This document shows, one piece after another, positions 6,499 to 14,254 of a stretch of DNA of 20,215 bases. Within the stretch, counting starts at the first letter, position 1; each line of letters starts with the position of its first letter. This DNA is from Bacillota bacterium. GTDB taxonomy: Bacteria; Bacillota; Clostridia; Lachnospirales; Lachnospiraceae. The stretch lies in assembly GCA_023418475.1 (NCBI GenBank), contig JAEZZO010000078.1:1-20215 (forward strand), given 5' to 3'. A program made the position numbers and the translations under genes. The notes under the pieces are model-generated. The model saw nothing but the letters and a program-made list of their open reading frames with translations. It was not told the origin of the DNA and did no database searches.

Positions 6499-6948
6499 AT
6501 GAGTGAATTTGTGCCAGATAATATGGCAACAGAATGGAAGGACGGCGTTACCGAAACTGCTCCATTGATACCAAGACGCTATACACTTACACATTCGGAT
6601 GAAACCGGAGAATTATTCTTAACAATTGCACCCGATTTTTCTTTTTATCAATTAACTGCTATGCGCGATGAAGTACTTGGTGAATGGATGAAAGCCGATG
6701 ATACCTTCCGTTATTATGTATACCTTCATATTGACGGACCATTCGGGCAAGGAACAGAAGCAATTCGCGATACAATATTCCGACGTGAGCTGCCACTTGC
6801 ACTGAAAGCAATCCGTTATGGTGACAAATTATTTTTTGAAGCACAGCCCGAGATGGATCACTATCCGATTATTGTTTATTTTCTTTCTTTTTATCCAGAA
6901 TATAACAAAATAGAAGACTGGGGCACCTTTGCTGACTATACTGTGTGA
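6499..6948 (+). CDS. Staygreen (SGR) family protein, Mg-dechelatase-like
   Basis: A 149-residue protein. ATG 6499 is chosen because GGGAGG (6486-6491) sits 7 nt before it; the in-frame ATG at 6481 precedes that site. The staygreen signature is clear: GVTETAPLIPRRYTLTHSDE (16-35), ELFLTIAPDF, RDEVLGEW (about 56-63), FRRELPLALKAIRYGD (about 100-115) and NKIEDWGTFADY near the end. Plant SGR removes Mg2+ from chlorophyll a, and some bacterial homologues have been reported to do the same in vitro. An anaerobe of this kind has no chlorophyll, so the native substrate is unknown; another tetrapyrrole or metal complex is possible. It stands alone between convergent and divergent neighbours. Confidence 0.87.
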   Translation: MSEFVPDNMATEWKDGVTETAPLIPRRYTLTHSDETGELFLTIAPDFSFYQLTAMRDEVLGEWMKADDTFRYYVYLHIDGPFGQGTEAIRDTIFRRELPLALKAIRYGDKLFFEAQPEMDHYPIIVYFLSFYPEYNKIEDWGTFADYTV

Positions 6949-6962
6949 AGCATACATAAAGA

Positions 6963-6995
6963 AATGCCTAGTACCTGCTCCTGGTATTAGGCATT
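6963..6995. terminator. Stem-loop between convergent staygreen and GH3 genes
   Basis: AATGCCTAGTACC and GGTATTAGGCATT form a 13-bp stem with one G-U pair and a 7-nt loop. T runs are poor on both sides, so it may act as an mRNA 3' end stabiliser as much as a terminator. Confidence 0.55.
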
Positions 6996-7018
6996 CCTAA
7001 TCTGGTTATCTTTGAAAA

Positions 7019-9487
7019 TTATTTAAAAAGCTTCTTAAAACCTCGTATATAATGACCATTTAATAGATCCAATATTCCCTCCAGCATGCTTTCCGAAATC
7101 ATGCCGTCCCCGGATGCCACCATGGAATGAAACGGCATTTCCTTCATCATCGCCGACATCATCCCTTGCTGTTCTTTGGATCCCTGTGTAACTTTTCCAG
7201 CTATTCTGCCCGCATACCAATTGATCATTTTACCAATAAATGTATGCCTCACATCCTCCAGCGTATTATCCACATGATAGGGTCTGGCAGCTTTCCCCTT
7301 ACTCACCGGTAGCTCTTTACCGTATAATGCACCAAATTCCTTTTCTTCTATCTTCAATATCCCCTTTGGCAACTGATAATACACCGGAGCGATCTGGCGG
7401 TAATCCGGTTGCGGTATAGCAGGACTTAATATTCTGACTTCCGTCTGCAATACCTCCTGCGCAGTAGATTTTCCTACAATAATCTTATATACCCCTTCCG
7501 GTGCATACCAATCCCTGGTCTTTATGTTATAATATCCAAATGAGGCCGTATCCAAAGCGATGGATACTTCTTTGCTTTCCTCCGGTTGAAGTTCTATTTT
7601 TACAAATTCTCGAAGCTCCTTTTTCGGAAGAAATACTTCCTTACTTTCCTGTGCGGCAAATAAGAAAGCTGTCTCTTTAGAGGCTACTGTTCCGCAGTTT
7701 GTAATGCAAAACGATACTTTTATTTTGTCCCCATATTGACATTTATCCCGGTCAAGCCTAAGATCCGAATATTGAAAATCTGTATAGGAAAGTCCGTGTC
7801 CAAAAGGAAATAAAACCGGTTTCTCTGCTTTTTCATAATAACGGTATCCGACATAGATGCTCTCCCGATACTCTGTATTATGCCCTGTACCAGGAAAATA
7901 GGAGTAAGCCGGTGTATCCGTTAAACGAAGCGGCCACGTTTCGGCAAGCTTCCCACAGGGTATCGACAGTCCAAGCAGCAAATTAACGAGAGCTCTCCCA
8001 CCGCCCTCTCCGCTAAGGTAACCAAGCAAAACAGATTTCACCTTATTAATCCATGGCAGCTCCATAGGAGCTCCTCCCAGCAGGATAACCACAACATTCG
8101 GATTACAGTCCGAAACAGCCTCAATCAGACGATCTTGCTCCCAGGGCAGGGATAAATCTCTACGGTCAAAACCTTCTGATTCATAGCCTTCCGGTAATCC
8201 GGCAAATAGATAGACGATATCTCTCCCCCTTGCCGCCTCACAAGCCTCACGGATTAGAGCCTCCTGCTTACGCATATTGCCGCCTTCCGGCTTATTTCTA
8301 TGATAGCCTGTTTTTTCGCTATAACCCTTTGCATAGACTGCGTCTACCCCCAGCTCCATTAATACCTCCCAGGCATTTTCAACCTTAACCGGATGGAGCT
8401 TAGAACTACCTGCACCCTGATATCTTGGTTCCCTTGCGAAGGTTCCGATAACTGCTGCTTTCTGACGCAGATTTCCCGGTAATAAATGATCAACGTTTTT
8501 CAATAAAACAGCTGATTGCTCGGCTGCTCTTACCGCAAGTCTGTGATGCTCCTGTGCATCATAATGATAATCTTCCCTTTTATTGGCCATTCCCTTTAAA
8601 ATCAGCTCAGTTACCCGGCAGGCTGCCTGATCAAGTATTTCCAATGATAAAGTATTTTCTTGTACGGCTTTTATCAATTTTTTATCATTATAGCCATCAT
8701 TTCCCGGCATCTCAAGATCAAGTCCTGCCGCAACGCCAGCTACTCTGCTGCTTACTGCTCCCCAATCTGATACGACCGCTCCCTCATACCCCCATTCCTT
8801 ACGCAGGATATCGGTCAGCAGATATTCATTCTCGCTGCAGTAGACCTTATTCAATCTGTTATAAGAACACATAACAGTTGCCGGTTTGCCCTTCTTCACA
8901 GCAATTTCAAAGGCTCTCAGATAGGTTTCCCGCAAGGTTCTTTCATCTACAACGGCATTTACCGTCATTCTTCGTTTCTCCTGATTGTTCACCGCAAAAT
9001 GCTTCAACGAGGCTCCGACTCCCGTACTTTGCACTCCATTTATCATACTGACCGCAAGCTCCCCGGAGAGAAGCGGATCTTCGCTAAAGTATTCAAAATT
9101 CCTCCCACATAATGGGCTTCTCTTCTGGTTGACACCCGGTCCCAATATCATTGCTACCTTTTCCTGAAGACATTCCTCTCCAATTGCTTTCCCTACCTGA
9201 TACAGCAATTCCCGGTCAAAACTGCAAGCCAGTGCACTAGCCGTGGGGAAGCAGACGGAGGGCAGGCTGTCGCCAATCCCCAGGTTGTCACCCTCACCAA
9301 TCTGCTTTCGTAAACCATGCGGTCCATCCATCATCGTAATGGAATCCAGTCCTAACCGGCGGATCGGCTTTGTCGTCCAGCAATCCCTTCCTGAGCATAA
9401 CCCTGCTTTTTCTTCCAACGTCATTTGCAACACCAAGTCTTTTGCCTGTTTCTTCCAGTCAGTATTGTTTTTACTTGTCAGCTCCAT
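7019..9487 (-). CDS. Glycoside hydrolase family 3 beta-glucosidase
   Basis: An 822-residue enzyme with no signal peptide, so cytosolic. ATG 9487 follows GGGGAGGAGAA and overlaps the transporter gene by 17 nt, a sign of translational coupling. Order of parts: N-terminal TIM barrel (about 15-300) with MDGPHGLR (53-60), GRNFEYFSEDP (128-138), K162-H163-F164 and the nucleophile Asp in VVS-D241-W; then the alpha/beta sandwich domain (about 320-540) with GYESEGFDR (434-442), whose E438 is a likely acid/base; then a fibronectin-III-like domain (about 600-680); then a helical tail of some 110 residues (HTFIGKMINW to the C-terminus). Family members remove beta-linked glucose or related sugars from the non-reducing end. 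With the upstream symporter it would cleave an imported beta-glycoside. The exact sugar is not predictable. Confidence 0.92.
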   Translation of the reverse strand: MELTSKNNTDWKKQAKDLVLQMTLEEKAGLCSGRDCWTTKPIRRLGLDSITMMDGPHGLRKQIGEGDNLGIGDSLPSVCFPTASALACSFDRELLYQVGKAIGEECLQEKVAMILGPGVNQKRSPLCGRNFEYFSEDPLLSGELAVSMINGVQSTGVGASLKHFAVNNQEKRRMTVNAVVDERTLRETYLRAFEIAVKKGKPATVMCSYNRLNKVYCSENEYLLTDILRKEWGYEGAVVSDWGAVSSRVAGVAAGLDLEMPGNDGYNDKKLIKAVQENTLSLEILDQAACRVTELILKGMANKREDYHYDAQEHHRLAVRAAEQSAVLLKNVDHLLPGNLRQKAAVIGTFAREPRYQGAGSSKLHPVKVENAWEVLMELGVDAVYAKGYSEKTGYHRNKPEGGNMRKQEALIREACEAARGRDIVYLFAGLPEGYESEGFDRRDLSLPWEQDRLIEAVSDCNPNVVVILLGGAPMELPWINKVKSVLLGYLSGEGGGRALVNLLLGLSIPCGKLAETWPLRLTDTPAYSYFPGTGHNTEYRESIYVGYRYYEKAEKPVLFPFGHGLSYTDFQYSDLRLDRDKCQYGDKIKVSFCITNCGTVASKETAFLFAAQESKEVFLPKKELREFVKIELQPEESKEVSIALDTASFGYYNIKTRDWYAPEGVYKIIVGKSTAQEVLQTEVRILSPAIPQPDYRQIAPVYYQLPKGILKIEEKEFGALYGKELPVSKGKAARPYHVDNTLEDVRHTFIGKMINWYAGRIAGKVTQGSKEQQGMMSAMMKEMPFHSMVASGDGMISESMLEGILDLLNGHYIRGFKKLFK

Positions 9488-10877
9488 TGCTTCTCCTCCC
9501 CTTCCATTCTTCTTCCGCTCCAGCGATTGATTTCTTCACCTGATCAAATGCTTCCCGTCCAAAAGAAAGCTGTTTGATAAATACTGCCGACAGTACAAAG
9601 CAAAGTGCCGGTACCGTACTAATTAAAATCCGGATACCGAATATAGCTGCCGCACTCTGCTCCACATCACTGCCTCCTGCATTCTCAACATAACCGAACA
9701 GCCCCATTGCTGCTGTAACTGCGGCAACTATAATCGCAGAACTAATTTTATATAAGAACATTGTCGTTCCGTAAATGATACCTTCTCTTCTAATACCATT
9801 TTTCAATTCGTCCACCTCAACGACATCCGGAAGAATAGAAAAGGTTAACACCTGGGAGGCTGAAATTCCGGCTCCTATCAGAATAATAACGAGTACAATC
9901 ATTGCTATATTACCGGCCGGCAGGAATAGACAGGTAAATAATGGTATCAAAAAATAGACGGCAGAAATAATATAGGTCTTTTGTTTTCCTATTCTATTGC
10001 TGATGCCTACCCATAAGGGCGTTACTGCTACGGCAACAACCAAAGGAATTGCCATAAAAATATAGCTGATACTGTCCGAGATTTTGAGAGCATACTTCAT
10101 GAAATATATGTATAATGCCATAATAATGTCGAAGCCTACCATATTAAAGATAAATACACCCAATATAAGCCTGTATTCTCGAAGCCTTAGCAAAGAGTGC
10201 AGACTCTTTCCTATACTTTCCTGCACAGCAGATACTTTACATAAAACCCGCTCCTTAGTTCCCGCAAAAGCCAATAAAACACTGATGGCTATCACTACTG
10301 CCAGAGCCCATCCCATTACCGGAAAGCTCACATGATACATACTTTTTCCCGGGTATATAGTATCCACAATCAGAGTTACTCCCATTGCAGATAGCAGGGA
10401 GCCTACAAAGGATAATGCCATTTTATAACCGGAGATACTGGTTCTTTCATCATAATCCTGAGAGATCTCCGGAAGAAGGGCATTATAGGGAATGGAAACC
10501 AGGGAATACAAGGTGCTGAAAAGAATACCTGCTGCCGTATAATAGATAATCCGCTCCAGGGTACTCTGAAACAGCACCTGCCAAAGCAGCGCAAAACCAA
10601 TGCTTAGAGGTATCGCTCCAAAAAGCAGATATGGTCTTCTTCTGCCAAAGCGCGTTTTTGTATGATCGGATAGAATGCCGATGATCAGATCAAAAACAGC
10701 ATTCCACACTCGGACGATCATAAAAATATACCCTGCCCAGATAGGTGATATCCCTGCCACATCCGTCAGAAAAAACACAAGATAAAAACCGATAGCACCA
10801 TAGGCAACATTATTCCCTAAGTCACCCACACCATAAGAGATTTTTTCCTTTACAGTAATTCCATTTTTCTTTATCAT
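9471..10877 (-). CDS. Glycoside-pentoside-hexuronide (GPH) family sugar:cation symporter
   Basis: A 468-residue membrane protein, starting at ATG 10877 behind GGAGGATTT; the longer frame to 10928 has no second site. About twelve hydrophobic segments fit the MelB/XynB-like branch of the major facilitator superfamily. Typical family motifs are KISYGVGDLGNN near the start, FDLIIGILSDHTKTRFGRRR in the first third (the loop 2-3 signature) and GIRREGIIYGTTMFLYK in the second half. It would import a di- or oligosaccharide with H+ or Na+. It is the first gene of the operon with the GH3 beta-glucosidase and divergent from the AraC gene, which argues for a beta-glycoside substrate. Confidence 0.9.
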   Translation of the reverse strand: MIKKNGITVKEKISYGVGDLGNNVAYGAIGFYLVFFLTDVAGISPIWAGYIFMIVRVWNAVFDLIIGILSDHTKTRFGRRRPYLLFGAIPLSIGFALLWQVLFQSTLERIIYYTAAGILFSTLYSLVSIPYNALLPEISQDYDERTSISGYKMALSFVGSLLSAMGVTLIVDTIYPGKSMYHVSFPVMGWALAVVIAISVLLAFAGTKERVLCKVSAVQESIGKSLHSLLRLREYRLILGVFIFNMVGFDIIMALYIYFMKYALKISDSISYIFMAIPLVVAVAVTPLWVGISNRIGKQKTYIISAVYFLIPLFTCLFLPAGNIAMIVLVIILIGAGISASQVLTFSILPDVVEVDELKNGIRREGIIYGTTMFLYKISSAIIVAAVTAAMGLFGYVENAGGSDVEQSAAAIFGIRILISTVPALCFVLSAVFIKQLSFGREAFDQVKKSIAGAEEEWKGRRSNGADK

Positions 10878-10948
10878 AAATCCTCCATTCCGCCATTGCC
10901 CGTAATAATTTATCAACGGCAACTGCATAGCCTCATCTATAAAATACC

Positions 10949-10978
10949 TTAACAGATAAATGAAAATCTAAATATCAA
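10949..10978 (-). promoter_or_regulatory. Weak, probably activator-dependent promoter of the GPH-GH3 operon
   Basis: Reading leftwards: TTGATA (10978-10973), 18-bp spacer, TGTTAA (10954-10949). The -10 box is poor, as expected if an activator is needed. The nearer of the two direct repeats ends only 2 bp before the -35 box. Confidence 0.4.
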
Positions 10979-10980
10979 TT

Positions 10981-11009
10981 TTTCCTGTTTTATATCATAT
11001 TTTCCTGTT
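10981..11009. promoter_or_regulatory. Direct-repeat operator, probable AraC-type binding site
   Basis: TTTCCTGTT occurs at 10981-10989 and again at 11001-11009, exactly 20 bp apart, with further matches on both sides. Direct repeats two helical turns apart are the usual target form of AraC-family activators. The left repeat touches the transporter -35 box, and the right repeat overlaps the regulator's own -10 region, so activation of the operon and autoregulation are both plausible. Binding is inferred. Confidence 0.55.
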
Positions 11010-11014
11010 ATAAT
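11006..11014 (+). promoter_or_regulatory. Extended -10 promoter of the AraC-family gene
   Basis: TGTTATAAT (11006-11014) is a consensus extended -10; no good -35 box is needed or seen. Transcription would start near 11021, so the palindromic repeat at 11033-11140 would be transcribed as leader RNA. Confidence 0.5.
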
Positions 11015-11032
11015 GTATATAAATTTAATCAG

Positions 11033-11140
11033 AATTCGATTGTCAAAAACCTAAAAATGATTTGCCGGATGAAAATGGATGCATATAAATACAACCATAT
11101 TCATCTACATAATCTGGATTAGGCTTTTGATAATTGAATC
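11033..11140 (+). repeat. Palindromic repeat family 1, copy 2
   Basis: The element runs from AATTCGATTGTCAAAAACCT to AGGCTTTTGATAATTGAATC; these 20-bp ends are imperfect inverted repeats. An inner part carries the GGATGAAAATGGATGCAT...ATATTCATC core. The right end is only 10 nt from the GGAGG of the AraC-family gene. No clear flanking duplication remains. Confidence 0.8.
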
Positions 11141-11160
11141 CTAATAATCTGGAGGCTCTT

Positions 11161-12411
11161 ATGTGCTTGTCGGCAGTGGAAGACGCTTTATTACAGGCGA
11201 TTTATGAATATAACAGAATACCTCTTTGGATTTATAACCGGGATAACAAATTAGTAAAATGCATTTGTACCGAGGTTGTACATACTTTATCGGAACCAAT
11301 GTCCTCCTTTTTCGAATATACTCTCAAGAGGAGCTCCGCTCCGGATTTTGACATCCTAACCTTTGAAAACGAGCTTTATTATTACTTTTCCTTTGAACGC
11401 AGCCGGGAGTTTTTCTATCTCCTGGCCGGTCCCATGCTTCTCTCCGGGTTTTATACTCCGCTATCTATGCGCACACTTTCCTTTGCCCATACAATACCCT
11501 CCAAAGAACTGGGGGTTTTGCTTGAGAATTTACCCGCCATATCCTTAGGTGCTTTTATTCCCGGCTTGCGCATCACTATGCTACTGCTTGGTAAATCTCC
11601 GCTAAGCGCAGAGGAAATCAGCAATTACAGTTTTTCCTGTCGGAAAGGATCACTGGAGCATAATCTATTTCGTGAATTATTTGAAAATCGTGAGGATTAC
11701 AGGCTGCATACGCCTTACAGCCATGAGATAGCTGTACTGAATTGTATCAGGGACGGAGATGCAGCTCTGCTGGAAGCTACTTATCGTACCCTTCCGGCAG
11801 TGAAATACGGTAATATGTCAGGCAGCAATAACCCTTTGCGTCAGCTCTTTTACGGATGTATTGCGAACACAACACTTGCGACAAGATATGCTATAGAAGG
11901 CGGACTGGAGGAAGAAACAGCCTTCACCTTAAGCGACGTATATATCAAAAAAATGGAGAAATGCCAGACTCTTTACGAGTTAAATGTTCTGAACGAAAAA
12001 ATGGCACTCGATTTCACAGAACAGGTTGCAAAAGCAAAAGCCGCAAAGCATACCTATTCTGAAGCGGTTACCAGATGTATTGATTATATCTTTAAAAATA
12101 TTTATACAAAAATTACTTTAACTGCCCTGGCAGAGGAAGTACATCTATCCCCGAAATACCTGTCCTGTCTTTTTTGCAGAGAAACCGGACAAACTCTAAG
12201 CTCCTATATGGAAGACAAACGGCTGACGGAAGCTAAAAATCTGCTTGTTTATTCACAGTACTCCTACAGTGAAATCAGCTCCTATCTATCCTATAATACG
12301 CAGAGCTATTTTATTTGCGTGTTTAAGAAAAAAACCGGAATGACACCGAAGGAATACCGCAAACGGTATTCCAACACAAGCTGGGAGGTCAGGGAGGAAA
12401 AAGTGTTTTGA
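11161..12411 (+). CDS. AraC-family transcriptional regulator
   Basis: A 416-residue protein. ATG 11161 follows GGAGG (11151-11155); the TTG at 11134 lies inside the repeat element and has no site. The C-terminal ~100 residues hold the two helix-turn-helix motifs of the AraC domain: ITLTALAEEVHLSPKYLSCL for the first, YSEISSYLSYNTQSYFICVF for the second, then KKKTGMTPKEYRKRY. The N-terminal ~300 residues have no recognised domain and probably sense the sugar or a partner; they resemble the large sensor parts of clostridial AraC regulators. It is divergent from the GPH-GH3 operon and so is its likely activator. Confidence 0.88.
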   Translation: MCLSAVEDALLQAIYEYNRIPLWIYNRDNKLVKCICTEVVHTLSEPMSSFFEYTLKRSSAPDFDILTFENELYYYFSFERSREFFYLLAGPMLLSGFYTPLSMRTLSFAHTIPSKELGVLLENLPAISLGAFIPGLRITMLLLGKSPLSAEEISNYSFSCRKGSLEHNLFRELFENREDYRLHTPYSHEIAVLNCIRDGDAALLEATYRTLPAVKYGNMSGSNNPLRQLFYGCIANTTLATRYAIEGGLEEETAFTLSDVYIKKMEKCQTLYELNVLNEKMALDFTEQVAKAKAAKHTYSEAVTRCIDYIFKNIYTKITLTALAEEVHLSPKYLSCLFCRETGQTLSSYMEDKRLTEAKNLLVYSQYSYSEISSYLSYNTQSYFICVFKKKTGMTPKEYRKRYSNTSWEVREEKVF

Positions 12412-12499
12412 CAGAAACATCTCTTTACCTATCATAATTTATATTCATTGGCATATTTTATATAAAAAAATACTCTATACGCGTTTTATTTATATATAG

Positions 12500-12596
12500 G
12501 ATTCGAGTATCAAAAGCCTCAAAATGATTTGTCAAATGAATATATATGCACTCATATTCATCCAATAATCTGGATCAGGCTTTTGACATGAGAATC
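12500..12596 (+). repeat. Palindromic repeat family 1, copy 3 (with 8-bp flanking duplication)
   Basis: The best copy: 97 bp, starting GATTCGAGTATCAAAAGCCT and ending AGGCTTTTGACATGAGAATC (16 of 20 terminal bases are inverted-repeat matches). The inner core ATGAATATATATGCACTCAT...ATTCAT forms a second, nested hairpin. Immediately outside, ATATATAG stands at 12492-12499 and again at 12597-12604, a perfect 8-bp direct repeat as left by a transposase. The element encodes nothing and looks like a miniature inverted-repeat transposable element. It begins about 90 bp after the AraC gene and may also act as its 3' hairpin. Confidence 0.82.
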
Positions 12597-12632
12597 ATAT
12601 ATAGCTAGTTGTAAAACTTTATATCTATCCAA

Positions 12633-12714
12633 ATTTTGTACACGAAAGATGCAGATTTCTCCGCTCCTTCTGCTTTACTTCCGTTCCGGAACATGTATCT
12701 TCTGTGTACATAAT
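12633..12714 (-). repeat. Palindromic repeat family 2, copy A
   Basis: Read on the minus strand it begins ATTATGTACACAGAA, continues TACATGTTCCG and CGGAAG, and ends in GTGTACAAAAT. The same order of blocks occurs at 18912-18991 on the plus strand. The two ends are imperfect inverted repeats, so the whole forms a hairpin. It lies about 55 bp before the patatin-like gene. The rest of the 12412-12769 spacer holds only copy 3 of family 1. Confidence 0.75.
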
Positions 12715-12769
12715 GCTAATATTTTCAGTTTTGCAATTGCCTATTTTTTAAGTAGAGTTGGAGGTATGC

Positions 12770-13771
12770 ATGGTCAAAGATATTCGTAATCTAGTCTTTT
12801 CCGGTGGAGGCATTCTGGGCGTTTCCTATCTGGGAGCCCTTGATTATCTATACGGAAATAACCTGTTAGAGCATCTTGGCAGAACAGCCGGTACCTCAGC
12901 CGGTGCTATTGCCGCATGTATCACAAGCTTTCATCTGCCTTTTGAGAATATTCTTGAGATTGCCAATTCCCTGGACTACAATAAGGTTCCTGACAAAAGT
13001 GATATGAATATCCCTCTTCCTGACTCAGAAGAGTTTCTACATAATTTCGAGGCAATCTTTGGAGATGTCAGCTGCTTGTACCGGCTAATCACCGAATATG
13101 GCTGGTTTTCCTCCGAATATTTTTATAAATGGCTGCAGGGCGTTATCAAGAATCAGTTTAACCATATAAAAAAGCCCCCTTACACCTTTCTCGATTTCAG
13201 AAATCCTTTACTGCATAACAATAGCCGGGTATTCCATGATTTGTATATTGTCGGCAGTAACCTGACCACCGGTACCACGCAAGTATTCTCCTATGAAACA
13301 ACTCCCCTGGTGGAGGTGGCACAGGCGGTTAGAATCTCTATGTCCGTGCCTCTGTTCTTTGAAGCAATAAAGCTTGATCAGACAGAGATTAACGGTAACC
13401 AGACAGCCAGCATATTTTGTGACGGCGGGCTTATGAATAATTATCCCCTTCAACTTTTTGACAGTCCCCGCTACGGAGGTAATATACTTCGCGGAGCCAA
13501 TATGGAGAGTTTAGGTATACGCTTTCAAAACAGTACGCAACCTCACAAAATAGATAATCTTCTGGACTATATCATTCAAATTGCCCTCACCTCGGGATAT
13601 GTCCAGCAGGAAGCTTATCAGCAGGAACCGATGAACAGAGTTAGATCCATAAGCATTGATTCCAGAAATGTTCCTGCCTTTGATTTTAACCTCACTGCCG
13701 GCGACAATACTTATCAGCTGTTATATCAGCAGGGGTATGCAGCAACAATGAATTATTTTGCTGCTCACTAA
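12770..13771 (+). CDS. Patatin-like phospholipase
   Basis: A 333-residue protein from ATG 12770, five nt after GGAGG; the TTG at 12758 overlaps that site. Patatin-fold landmarks are complete: oxyanion-hole glycines SGGGILG (11-17), nucleophile elbow G41-T-S43-A-G45, and the dyad aspartate in D218-G-G. SVPLFFEAI (about 192-200) is the usual segment before the DGG. It would hydrolyse acyl esters of lipids with a Ser-Asp dyad. No signal peptide or membrane span is visible, so it is intracellular or injected into the inner leaflet from the cytosol. It is a single gene, convergent with the next one at a 6-nt gap. A defence role (as in CBASS effectors) was considered, but no nucleotide cyclase gene is nearby. 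Confidence 0.9.
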   Translation: MVKDIRNLVFSGGGILGVSYLGALDYLYGNNLLEHLGRTAGTSAGAIAACITSFHLPFENILEIANSLDYNKVPDKSDMNIPLPDSEEFLHNFEAIFGDVSCLYRLITEYGWFSSEYFYKWLQGVIKNQFNHIKKPPYTFLDFRNPLLHNNSRVFHDLYIVGSNLTTGTTQVFSYETTPLVEVAQAVRISMSVPLFFEAIKLDQTEINGNQTASIFCDGGLMNNYPLQLFDSPRYGGNILRGANMESLGIRFQNSTQPHKIDNLLDYIIQIALTSGYVQQEAYQQEPMNRVRSISIDSRNVPAFDFNLTAGDNTYQLLYQQGYAATMNYFAAH

Positions 13772-13777
13772 GAGGCT

Positions 13778-14002
13778 TCACTTTTTATCTATTATCCTTT
13801 GGGTGACATAACGGATCAACTCCTCTGCCGTCGGAATCTCGCCGCTTCTCGTTACCTGGCCTTGATATACTTTTGTAACAGCATTATTATATTGCGGATC
13901 GGAATATACAGCTGAAATAGCAGCCTGTATCTCTCGTTCAACCTCCGTGGCAGTAACTCCGTTTTCCTTAGCAATCCTTTGGTAGATCTTGTTTATGTTC
14001 AT
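13778..14002 (-). CDS. Small protein resembling the Spo0A C-terminal DNA-binding domain
   Basis: A 74-residue protein. ATG 14002 follows GAGGG with 10-nt spacing; the TTG at 14029 has no site. MNINKIYQRIAKENGVTATEVEREIQAA recalls the helix-turn-helix end of Spo0A, where a 'TASRVERAIRHAIE'-like helix reads DNA. Clostridia carry many short proteins annotated as Spo0A-C-like. A sporulation or DNA-binding role is therefore likely by similarity only. It has no receiver domain. It converges on the patatin gene with a 6-nt gap and no terminator between them, so the two transcripts would overlap at their 3' ends. Confidence 0.6.
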   Translation of the reverse strand: MNINKIYQRIAKENGVTATEVEREIQAAISAVYSDPQYNNAVTKVYQGQVTRSGEIPTAEELIRYVTQRIIDKK

Positions 14003-14064
14003 TATCTTTATTCCCTCATCGATATACAAACAATAGAAGCATGCTTTTCTATTGTCACCATTTG

Positions 14065-14096
14065 AAAATGCTCAATAGATTGAGCATTTTTCTTTT
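14065..14096 (+). terminator. Rho-independent terminator, probably ending the patatin transcript
   Basis: AAAATGCTCAA and TTGAGCATTTT (14065-14090) form an 11-bp stem with a 4-nt loop, followed by TCTTTT on the plus strand. The nearest plus gene is the patatin-like one, 290 bp upstream. Its message would thus run antisense through the whole Spo0A-C-like gene before stopping. Confidence 0.65.
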
Positions 14097-14193
14097 AACG
14101 TACAATAATTATACATGCAACTAATATTGAGCAATCAGAAGAATTTTATGCATAAATTATGTCATAACATCAACATCGGAGGATTCTGTGTAA

Positions 14194-14233
14194 ACAAAAA
14201 AGAAAGGTCATTCAAACTAAATTGAATAACCTT
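14194..14233 (-). terminator. Terminator of the dehydrogenase/permease/aminotransferase operon
   Basis: Read leftwards: AAGGTTATTCAA (14233-14222), 6-nt loop, TTGAATGACCTT (14215-14204), then TCTTTTTTG. A 12-bp stem with one G-U pair, 21 bp after the aminotransferase stop. Confidence 0.85.
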
Positions 14234-14254
14234 CGCTATTAATAAATCATAATT

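Noticed and set aside
7035..9530. Several frames of 60-106 codons within the GH3 gene region
   Set aside because: Shadows of the GH3 coding sequence in other frames, with no sites or families of their own.
12633..13771. Patatin gene as part of a CBASS-type defence system
   Set aside because: No cyclase, CARF/SMODS or other defence gene is adjacent; the protein is a lone unit.
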